Assembly: GCA_902775975.1 (NCBI GenBank)
Contig: CACYOC010000004.1
Location: 1-64,000, forward strand
Origin: an uncultured Bacteroidales bacterium
Lineage (GTDB): Bacteria; Bacteroidota; Bacteroidia; Bacteroidales; Bacteroidaceae
DNA length: 64,000 nucleotides
Direction: 5' to 3'
Made by a program: the position numbers and the translations under genes. Positions within the stretch are counted from its first letter, which is position 1, and every line of letters starts with the position of its first letter. The notes below the pieces were generated by a model. That model saw nothing but the letters and a program-made list of their open reading frames with translations. It was not told the origin of the DNA and made no database searches. This document shows positions 43,901 through 51,000 of the stretch, piece after piece.

Positions 43901-45062
43901 TTACGAGAAGGCCGACTTCCCGCAGTGCCACTCTGCCAGCATCGTAGAAACGAAAAAAGGTGACCTCGTCGCCACTTACTTCGGTGGTCAGCACGAGCGC
44001 CATCCCGAGGTCTGCATCTATGTCAGCATCAAGAAGAAAGGCGCTCAGGAATGGAGCAAGCCCATTCTCGCTGCCGATGGCGTCTTTGCCGACGGAAGTC
44101 GCAAGGCGTGCTGGAACCCCGTCATCACGGAGATGCCCAACGGCGAACTGTGGCTCTTCTTCAAGATAGGCACGAAGGTAGCTGACTGGACGGGCTGGCT
44201 CACTAAGTCGAAGGACGGTGGACGCACTTGGACAAGACGCGAGGCGCTGCCCGAGGGTTTCCTCGGTCCGGTAAAGAACAAACCGGAAATCATCGGCGGT
44301 CGGCTGCTCTGTCCCTCCTCCACCGAGGGTAATGGCTGGAAGTTCCACATGGAGATTTACGACCTGAAGACCAAGCAGTGGAAATACGTCGGTCCCGTAG
44401 AGGCCGAAATGGCCCTGCGTTGCGAGGACATGCCCACCACCACTCCCGCCGCTTCTCCGGCAGGCTCAACCACCACTCCCGCCGCTTCTCCGGCGGGCTC
44501 AACCACCACTCCCGCCGCTTCTCCGGCGGGTTCAACCGCCACTCCCGCCGCTTCTCCGGCGGGCAAGAAAGAAGACATCGAAGCCCCTGATGCCGGTGGC
44601 GTTGCCGACAAGAACGGCATGCACCCCATCGACTGCATCCAGCCCTCCATCCTCAAGCTGAAGGACGGTCGCCTGCAGGTGCTGATGCGTACCCGCAACG
44701 GTAAGATTGCCACATCCTTCTCCAGCGACAACGGCGACTCTTGGTCGAAGGTCACGCTGCTCGACGTGCCCAACAACCAGAGCGGCACGGATGCGGTAAC
44801 GCTGAAAGACGGGCGGCATGTGCTCATCTACAACAACTTCGAGACACTTCCCGGCACGAAGAAAGGGGTTCGCACACCACTGTCCATCGCCATCAGCGAC
44901 GACGGCACACACTGGCGTCACGCCTTGACGCTGGAAGACTCACCTATCAGTCAGTATTCTTACCCCAGCATCATTCAGGGCAAGGACGGAAAACTGCACG
45001 TCGTCTATACCTGGCGCCGCCTGCGCGTTGCCTACAAAGAGATAGACATCGACAAACTCTGA
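40917..45062 (+). CDS. GH78 alpha-L-rhamnosidase fused to a sialidase-fold (BNR) domain
   Basis: This 1381-residue exported protein has a signal peptide (1-19). GH78 N-terminal beta domains (about 35-480) and the (alpha/alpha)6 barrel (about 510-860) follow, with DCPQRNER at 549-556 and WELW at about Glu839. A C-terminal BNR/sialidase domain (about 985-1381) has Asp boxes SKDGGRTW, SSDNGDSW and SDDGTHW. GH78 removes alpha-L-rhamnose; sialidase-fold enzymes cleave ulosonic acids. RG-II side chain C is rhamnose on Kdo, so one protein could remove both; this is inference. Four repeat-encoded, low-complexity linkers interrupt the domains (about 357-418, 472-482, 877-907, 1174-1218). Confidence 0.9.
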   Translation: MKKRLTILCLALLPMLVAGKPIVSSNADRRSEKVAKPVVNVSWLRVENMEQPLSIDTNTPRFSWLIQSDKQDVRQTAYQIVVSTDKGEVWNSGKVSSDQQLWVRYGGQPLKAATQCTWKVKIWTTAGESAWSDEASFGIGLLKEGQWTGRWIGLERLMPGDERGLHTRLAARYIRKEFQLDKPVKRAIAYVAGIGLHELHVNGVAYNRYVLQPMPTDYRKTVLYNTYDITSALKEKNAIGIILGNGRLFPMRQNKPYKAPVFGLPKCRINILITFADGSTKRISTDEKWKITADGPIRSNNEYDGEVFDARRDLTGWDLPGYDDKKWFMAERTSIPLGTLRPQMAPGMVMNPYPTAPAPAPSGSPAPASSGSPAAKKNTAPSGSPAPAPSGSPAGKKNTASSGSPAPAPSGSPAGIYDFHQNMAGWIAFTPTGKEGDTIRVKYAEKLNADGTLYLDNFRDAQSEDIYICGPHSSFLISHSSFQEWHPVFSYHGFRYAQITGPATNIHAYTVSDEMQTTGQFECSDPTLNQVMKNAWWGIYSNYKGMPVDCPQRNERQPWLGDRTMGSLGESFVFNNERLYNKWMRDICESQREDGVFCDVAPAYWNYYNDDVTWPAALPFGCDMLWRQYGNRDAIDRSYPYIQRWLEHLLEDYLVDGIITKDTYGDWCVPPEELELIHSQDPARKTDGSLISTAYVIRVLQLLEQWGCDAARWKPVREQMIRDFNRHFLTVKEGTSPRPGHPLYPDAIFYGNNTATANLLALSFGIVPEKYRNEVAKNVVENIIIKNNAHVPCGVIGISWLLRGLSDNGFSDIAYMIATQHSYPSWGYMAENGATTIWELWNGDKASPKMNSGNHVMLLGDLITWCYQYLGGIRPAGSGSPAGSGGPAGSGGPAGSGGPAGSGLPAAYKRFRLQPAFDIQDCSYANVSYISPYGKIVSHWKKTLQHVEWDVEVPCNTTADVCLPNGETKTVGSGKYHFSCDIPTRHPAIVKDEFLYEKADFPQCHSASIVETKKGDLVATYFGGQHERHPEVCIYVSIKKKGAQEWSKPILAADGVFADGSRKACWNPVITEMPNGELWLFFKIGTKVADWTGWLTKSKDGGRTWTRREALPEGFLGPVKNKPEIIGGRLLCPSSTEGNGWKFHMEIYDLKTKQWKYVGPVEAEMALRCEDMPTTTPAASPAGSTTTPAASPAGSTTTPAASPAGSTATPAASPAGKKEDIEAPDAGGVADKNGMHPIDCIQPSILKLKDGRLQVLMRTRNGKIATSFSSDNGDSWSKVTLLDVPNNQSGTDAVTLKDGRHVLIYNNFETLPGTKKGVRTPLSIAISDDGTHWRHALTLEDSPISQYSYPSIIQGKDGKLHVVYTWRRLRVAYKEIDIDKL
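41999..42159 (+). repeat. 60-bp higher-order repeat of palindromes in the GH78 gene
   Basis: Six palindromes, arms CAGCGG/CCGCTG and loop TTCAC, lie at 41999, 42023, 42059, 42083, 42119 and 42143. Pairs recur with an exact 60-bp period, separated by CCTGCG and by GGAAAAAAAACACGGCG. Translation gives PAPSGSPAPASSGSPAAKKN and variants, inserted within the GH78 N-terminal beta domains between MVMNPYP and IYDFHQNMAGW. Confidence 0.97.
42331..42363 (+). repeat. In-frame 14-bp repeat in the GH78 gene
   Basis: The ATTCCTCATTTCTC unit repeats about 2.4 times and is translated as HSSFLISHSSF between DIYICGP and QEWHPVFSYHGF. It is the same element as in the aminotransferase gene (2716-2750) and in the same orientation relative to coding. 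Confidence 0.85.
43544..43637 (+). repeat. 18-bp repeat ending in a hairpin element, GH78 gene
   Basis: The unit CCTGCGGGCAGCGGCGGT is repeated about four and a half times, giving PAGSGG repeats. It closes with a perfect palindrome CAGCGG/CCGCTG, loop TTTAC (43619-43635), translated SGLPA. The repeat unit is itself made of the left arm of the palindrome. It sits between the GH78 barrel and its C-terminal domain. Confidence 0.95.
44436..44569 (+). repeat. 33-bp repeat of palindromes in the sialidase-fold domain
   Basis: Four units begin at 44445, 44478, 44511 and 44544, each with arms CCCGCCG/CGGCGGG and loop CTTCTC, except that the first has one arm change (CGGCAGG). The linker is CTCAACCACCACT. 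Translation is TTTPAASPAGS repeated. The array interrupts the propeller between LRCEDMP and KKEDIEAPDAGG. Confidence 0.97.
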
Positions 45063-45179
45063 TGGACTATAGCCTGAGTGCTATATCCACCATCGACATC
45101 AGCGCTAAGAGATGGTGCGCCGACTCATCAATACCCTCAATGGAAATGTTTTAAAGTTAGGCGATATGCCAACTATATG

Positions 45180-45214
45180 ACTGATGACAAAACGCTTTGT
45201 TATCAGTCTTTTTT
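45180..45214 (+). terminator. Intrinsic terminator after the GH78 gene
   Basis: A 12-bp stem with one G-T pair, ACTGATGACAAA/TTTGTTATCAGT (45180-45191 and 45196-45207, loop ACGC), is followed by CTTTTTTAT. It lies 118 bp after the GH78 stop and only 24 bp before the next start, so it might also act as an attenuator of the following gene. Confidence 0.75.
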
Positions 45215-45237
45215 ATATAATAATAAGGAGAAGAATT

Positions 45238-48012
45238 ATGAAGAGAATAACGGTATTATTGGTCGTTTTCTGTCTGGCGGCTGTCGTCATGGCGCAGCGC
45301 GTCAACATCGTGACGGGGAAAAAGGCGTCACAACGTGAGCAATATGCAGCAGAGTACCTACAGAAAAAGCTTCGAGAAATGGGTTGTACCATGACTGCCA
45401 AGAAAGCGGACTGCAAGATTACGCTGCGTAATGCCGGCCAAGGAACGGCTGAAGGCTATACAATAACCAAGGACGCAAAAGGCATCGTGGTAGCAGGCAA
45501 CGATGCCACAGGTGTCATCTATGGCTGTGTGGAGCTGGCAGACCGCATCCGACAGGCGGGCGGCCTTGTTCAGTATGTTGCGATGGCATCGCAACAAACC
45601 ATCCAGGAAGCGCCAAGCATGGTCATGCGCGGCACGTGCATCGGACTGCAGAAGACGGTCTATCTGCCAGGGCATGGCGTCTATGAATACCCCTACACGC
45701 CAGAGAACTTCCCTTGGTTCTACGACAAGGAGGAATGGGTGAAGTACCTGGACATGATGGTAGAGAACAAGTATAACTCGCTCTACCTCTGGAACGGTCA
45801 TCCCTTTGCCTCGCTGGTGAAGCTGAAGGACTATCCCTTTGCCTTGGAAGTCGATGACGCGACATTCCAGAAGAACGTTGACATGTTCTCGTTTCTCACC
45901 CATGAGGCTGACCGCCGTGGCATCTGGGTCATCCAGATGTTCTATAACATCATCCTCAGCAAGCCCTTTGCCGATCATTACGGACTGAAGACGCAAGACC
46001 GCAACCGTCCCATCACACCGCTTATCAGCGACTATACCCGCAAGTCTATTGCTGCCTTCATCGAGAACTATCCCAACGTAGGGCTCTTGGTCTGTCTGGG
46101 CGAGGCCATGGCGACCATCGAGGACGATGTGACATGGATGAAGGAAACCATCATCCCAGGTATCAAGGACGGACTGGCAGCCTCCGGCCGCTCCACTACT
46201 TCCACCACTACTCCCGACGCATCTCCGTCGGGTCTCACCAGCGCATCTCCGTCGGGTCTCCCCCCCATCGTCCTTCGCTCTCACGACACCGACGGCCCCT
46301 TGGTGCTAAAGGAGTCGCTGCCCCTCTACCCTAACATCTACACGATGTCGAAATACACGGGCGAGTCGCTCACCACCTATACCCCTGGCGGTCCGTGGGG
46401 TGAGACGCATCAGCAGTTGGCGGCTGCCGCTCCCGTACATATCGACAACGTCCACATCCTCGCCAACCTCGAACCCTGGCGCTGGTCGTCGCCGGCTTTC
46501 ATCCAGAAGACCGTGCAAGCCATGCACCGCGCTCACCACTCCAAGGGCTTGCACCTCTATCCGCAAGCCAGCTATTGGGACTGGCCTTACACGGCCGACA
46601 AGCTGCCGAACGGCGAACGACTGAAGCAGCTCGACCGCGACTGGATGTGGTATCGCGCTTGGGGACGCTATGCGTGGAACGACCAGCGTGGCACTGCGCC
46701 CTGTGAGAACGACCAGCTTGCGCCCTGTGGTTCACCCACAGGGTCTTCAGAAGCCTCCTACTGGAAGAAGGTGCTTGCCGACTACTACGGCATAGACACA
46801 ATCGCCGCAGGTCACATGCTGAATGCCTATGACGAGGCGGGCGAGATAGCTCCGAAGCTGTTGCGCCGCTTCGGCATTACGGAGGGCAACCGTCAGACGC
46901 TGCTGCTCGGCATGACGATGGGCGAACTGGTCAACCCCTACAAATACACCATCTACCCAGGGTTTTACGAGAGTTGCGGCCCGGAGGGTGAGAAGCTCAT
47001 CGAGTATATAGAGAAAGAATACAAAGGTTTGCCGCACGTCGGCGAACTGCCCCTCGACATTGTCGATGAGTGCGTGAACCACGGCGACAGAGCACTGGTC
47101 GAGATGGGCGCTGCCGCTGCCAAGCCGACACATCATGCCGACGAATATCAGCGTGTGTGGAACGATATCCTCTGCTATGCCACCTTTGCCAAAGCCTTCC
47201 AACTGAAGGTAAGGGCTGCTGCTGAGGTACTCCGATACAAGTGGACGCAGGACATCAGTCATCTGGAGACAGCACTCGTCTGGCTGGAGCAGAGCCTCAG
47301 CATCTGGTATGACCTGAGTCGCATGACGGACGAATGGTATCTCTATGCCAACAGCATGCAGACTGCCCAGCGCCGCATTCCAGTAGGTGGCGACGGAGGC
47401 AAGATGAAGACATGGTCGGAACTGGCCGTGGTCTATCAGGAGGAAGTCGATGCCTTCAAGGAGAACATCGAGAAACTGAAACACCCCGTTTCCCAAAGCG
47501 ACGTCACGATACAGCCCTTGCAAGCTGCCAAGGTGGCTTATGGCGGCGCTATGGTACCCCTGAAGAAGGGCGCCATCGTCTTCGAAAACCGTCCCGACAC
47601 TCCTATCGACTCCATCGCTCCCGAATTGTCAGGACTGCAGGCATTGGTGCTGAACCGCGACACCACGCGCATCGTGGGCACTACCATCGACTTCGAGAGC
47701 GAGCAGCCCGTGAAGGTGCTGGTAGGACTCTTCAAGGACGATGACAAGAAGTTTGCCAAAGCTCCCAAGTTGGAGATTGATGCCACGGGTAACGAATACG
47801 GACAGGCTGAGCCCGTCCTAACTAATGCCATCAGCATCGTACAGATGCCGAAGGTCAACATCCACCAATACATACTGCCGGCCGGGCACCACACGCTACG
47901 ACTGCCAAAGGGCATACTGATGGTGGCTGGTTTCACCAATGACGACATCAAAGCTCGTGACTGCGGCCTCAACGGCCCCTCGGGTGAAGTCGATTGGCTC
48001 TTCCAAAAATAA
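45238..48012 (+). CDS. Secreted GH138-like alpha-galacturonidase candidate
   Basis: This 924-residue exported protein has a signal peptide (about 1-19). An N-terminal domain follows (about 20-110, REQYAAEYLQKKLREMGC, GVIYGCVELADRI) of the kind preceding GH20/GH67 barrels. A probable (beta/alpha)8 barrel comes next (NKYNSLYLWNGHP, RRGIWVIQMFYN, LLVCLGEAMA) and then a helical C-terminal part. I do not recognise a certain family. The position directly before a propeller-GH2 gene mirrors BT0997 (GH138, RG-II galacturonidase) and BT0996 in B. thetaiotaomicron. ATG 45238 follows AAGGAG; the earlier ATG at 45184 lies within the terminator hairpin. Two palindromic inserts are present. Confidence 0.6.
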   Translation: MKRITVLLVVFCLAAVVMAQRVNIVTGKKASQREQYAAEYLQKKLREMGCTMTAKKADCKITLRNAGQGTAEGYTITKDAKGIVVAGNDATGVIYGCVELADRIRQAGGLVQYVAMASQQTIQEAPSMVMRGTCIGLQKTVYLPGHGVYEYPYTPENFPWFYDKEEWVKYLDMMVENKYNSLYLWNGHPFASLVKLKDYPFALEVDDATFQKNVDMFSFLTHEADRRGIWVIQMFYNIILSKPFADHYGLKTQDRNRPITPLISDYTRKSIAAFIENYPNVGLLVCLGEAMATIEDDVTWMKETIIPGIKDGLAASGRSTTSTTTPDASPSGLTSASPSGLPPIVLRSHDTDGPLVLKESLPLYPNIYTMSKYTGESLTTYTPGGPWGETHQQLAAAAPVHIDNVHILANLEPWRWSSPAFIQKTVQAMHRAHHSKGLHLYPQASYWDWPYTADKLPNGERLKQLDRDWMWYRAWGRYAWNDQRGTAPCENDQLAPCGSPTGSSEASYWKKVLADYYGIDTIAAGHMLNAYDEAGEIAPKLLRRFGITEGNRQTLLLGMTMGELVNPYKYTIYPGFYESCGPEGEKLIEYIEKEYKGLPHVGELPLDIVDECVNHGDRALVEMGAAAAKPTHHADEYQRVWNDILCYATFAKAFQLKVRAAAEVLRYKWTQDISHLETALVWLEQSLSIWYDLSRMTDEWYLYANSMQTAQRRIPVGGDGGKMKTWSELAVVYQEEVDAFKENIEKLKHPVSQSDVTIQPLQAAKVAYGGAMVPLKKGAIVFENRPDTPIDSIAPELSGLQALVLNRDTTRIVGTTIDFESEQPVKVLVGLFKDDDKKFAKAPKLEIDATGNEYGQAEPVLTNAISIVQMPKVNIHQYILPAGHHTLRLPKGILMVAGFTNDDIKARDCGLNGPSGEVDWLFQK
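46198..46258 (+). repeat. Palindromic in-frame element in the GH138-like gene
   Basis: Arms CCCGACG/CGTCGGG with loop CATCTC (46213-46232), preceded by ACTTCCACCACTA and followed by a partial second copy GCATCTCCGTCGGG. Translation is TTTPDASPSGLTSASPSGLP. It has the same architecture as the 33-bp units at 44445 but different arm sequence. Confidence 0.93.
46723..46743 (+). repeat. 21-bp palindromic element in the GH138-like gene
   Basis: Arms CCCTGTGG/CCACAGGG and loop TTCAC make a perfect 8-5-8 hairpin, translated within LAPCGSPTGSS. An upstream direct repeat ACGACCAGC..GCGCCCTGTG at 46681-46702 is a partial copy without the second arm. The loop and inner bases match the intergenic pair at 20175 while the arms differ but remain complementary. 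Confidence 0.93.
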
Positions 48013-48021
48013 GACAAGACT

Positions 48022-51000
48022 ATGAAAAGAATACAGACCGTCCTTATATTCCTCTTGACTGTGCTCAGCGGTTTTGCCGCTAAGGGTAAAAATACAATAG
48101 CCAGCGGTTCTGCCGCTGACATTCCTGCCGATGTCATGAACCGCATCTACCAAGAGGTACGCACTCCTTATAAATATGGTATGGTGGTAGCCCCTGCGGA
48201 CAACTACCACAAGATTGACTGCCCGACGGTGTTCCGGGTAGGCAAGCAATGGCTGATGACTTACGTCGTCTATAACGGCAAGGACGGACTGGACGGTCGC
48301 GGCTACGAGACATGGCTCGCCACGTCGGACGACCTGTTGCATTGGCAGACGCAGGGGCGCCTGCTCAGCTATCCTGCCGATACCGCACGCTGGGATGCAA
48401 ACCAGCGCGGTGGTTTTCCGGCTCTCATCGACTGGAAATGGGGCGGCAGCTACGGTATCTCCAAATACAAGGGCAACTATTGGATGACCTACATCGGTGG
48501 GCACGGCACTGGCTATGAGGCGGTACGTGAACCGCTGAACATCGGCATGGCATGGACCAATGGTGACATCACCCAAGCACACGAATGGCAGACGACCGAT
48601 CAACCGCTGCTCTCCATCAAAGACAAGGACGTGCAGTGGTGGGAACAGCTGACGCAATACAAGAGCACCATCTATGAAGTGAAAAAGGAAAAGAGAAAAG
48701 GGAAAAACACACTGCCACCCGAGATTCGCAAGTATCGTTTCCTGATGTTCTACAACGCTGGCGGCATCAATCCTGCCAACGACCTCAAGGCGGAGCGCAT
48801 TGGCATTGCCGTCAGTAATGACTTGAAGAAATGGAAACGTCTGAAAACCAATCCCGTCTATTACCACGAGGCTCCCGGCATCATCACTGGCGATGCTCAG
48901 ATTGTTCGCATGTCCCCTCCCGCCACCACTCCCAATGTTTCTCCATCGGGCTCCCCTCTTTACGTCATGTTCTACTTCTCGGCTTACAACCCCGACCGCA
49001 AGTATAATGCCTACAACACCTTCGCCGTCAGCCGCGACCTCATTCACTGGCAGGACTGGACGGGTGCAGACCTCATCGTTCCCTCCAAGACCTACGACGA
49101 GATGTTTGCACATAAGAGTTACGTGGTAAAGCACGACGGTGTGGTGTATCACTTCTACTGCGCCGTCAACAACGACCAACAGCGCGGCATTGCCGTAGCT
49201 ACGAGTGTTCCTATGGGACGCAGCGAGGTGCGCTTTCCAGAACCTGAGCGCAAAGGGCGCCGCATCATCACCTCGCTCAACGACGACTGGACGGCACGCT
49301 GTACTGTGGCTCACGATTCCGTCGTGAGCGTCAACCTCCCCCACAACTTCGATGACTACTACGGCTACCGCCAACTGCGTCACGGTAATCTGCACGGCAA
49401 GGCTACATATAATAAGGTATTTAACACCGAGAAGCGCGACGGTCGTCGCTACTTCTTGCAGTTCGAAGGCGTAGGCAGCTATGCACAGGTCATCCTCAAT
49501 GGGCATAAGTATCCAGAAGAACTGGTAGGTCGTACTGTCTGGACACTCGACGTTACCGACCGCCTGAAGAACGGAGAAAACAAACTACAGGTCAACGTCA
49601 ACCACCCCGCCATGGAGACTGCATCGCCGTGGGCCTGCGGAGGGTGCAGCAGCGAGTGGGGCTTCTCGGAGGGCAGTCAGCCCTTTGGTATCTTCCGTCC
49701 TGTCACTCTTATCGAGACCGATGCCGTGCGCATCGAGCCTTTCGGTGTACATATCTGGAACAATGCCGCCTGCGACAGCGTCTTCATCGAGACGGAAATC
49801 AAGAACTATACCGAGGAACAACAGACCATCGAGTTGGTCAACAAGTTCTCCCTCGCCAGTGGCAAGCAGGTGTTCCGACGTGCCGAGACGCTGATCTTGA
49901 AAGCTGGAGACAGCAAGACCTTCCGCATGGCAGAGCGCATCGAAAACGCTCATCGCTGGAGCATCAGCGACCCCTATCTCTACACGCTGGCAACGATGAT
50001 TAAGCGTATTGTTCCCTCCGAAGGAAATGGTATCGCCGCAAAAATTGCTACTACCGATGAGGTGCGTACGCCTTTTGGCATTCGCAGCATCTCATGGCCC
50101 GTGCTCCGCCAGCGCCTGTCAAGGAGCGCTTCAGCAGCAGTGCCCGACGCTCCAGCAGCAGTGCCCGACGCTCCAGCAGCAGTGCCCGACGGGTTACCGT
50201 CGGTTGACAACCGCTTCTACCTGAACGGCCAGCCCGTCTTCATCAACGGCACCTGCGAATACGAACACCTCTTAGGTCAAAGCCACGCCTTTACTCCCGA
50301 GCAGATTCGCTCTCGCATGAAGCAGATTACCAATGCCGGCTTCAACGCCCTGCGTGAGGCACACCAGCCCCACAACCTGCTCTACCAACAATTGTGCGAC
50401 GAACAGGGAGTCTTGTTCTGGAGCCAGTTCTCGGCACACATCTGGTACGATACGCATAAGTTCCGCAACACGTTCAAACGCATGTTGGTACGCTGGATCA
50501 AGGAGCGTCGCAACTCCCCCAGCATCATCCTGTGGGGACTGCAGAACGAGAGTGTCTTGCCCAAGAAGTTTGCTGAGGAGTGCTCGGATATCATCCGTTC
50601 TCTCGACCCCACCTGTCGCGACCAGCGCGCCATCACCACGTGCAATGGCGGCGAGGGCACCGACTGGAACGTCATTCAAAACTGGAGCGGCACCTATGGC
50701 GGCTCTGCCGACAACTACGACAACGAGCTGCTGCAACCGCAGCAACTGCTGAACGGCGAGTATGGCGCTTGGCGCACCCTCGACCTGCACGGCGATGCCA
50801 AATACAGCGAGGAGAGCTTCACCGCCTTGCTTGAAAAGAAAGCCCGACTGGCAGAGAAGGCTTACACGGTGGCTGGCGATTCTGCTGCCGGCAATCCTGG
50901 CGTCTGCGGTCACTTCCAATGGATCTTCAATTCTCACGATAACCCCGGACGCGTACAGCCCGACGGTGCGCTGCGCCGCATTGACAAGATTGGTCCTATC

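Noticed and set aside
45184..45237. Earlier start of the GH138-like gene (MTKRF)
   Set aside because: It lies inside the terminator hairpin and would put 18 residues before the signal peptide; AAGGAG precedes the later ATG.
48673..48716. KKEKRKGKNTLPP segment in the propeller domain as an inserted element
   Set aside because: The A-rich DNA resembles the spacer of the 60-bp unit (GGGAAAAACACAC) but lacks hairpins; likeness may be due to composition only.
47896..49506. 536-residue open frame antisense to the GH138-like and propeller-GH2 genes
   Set aside because: It is a shadow of GC-rich coding sequence on the other strand, with no start signal or recognisable domain; the plus-strand genes have clear signal peptides and domains.
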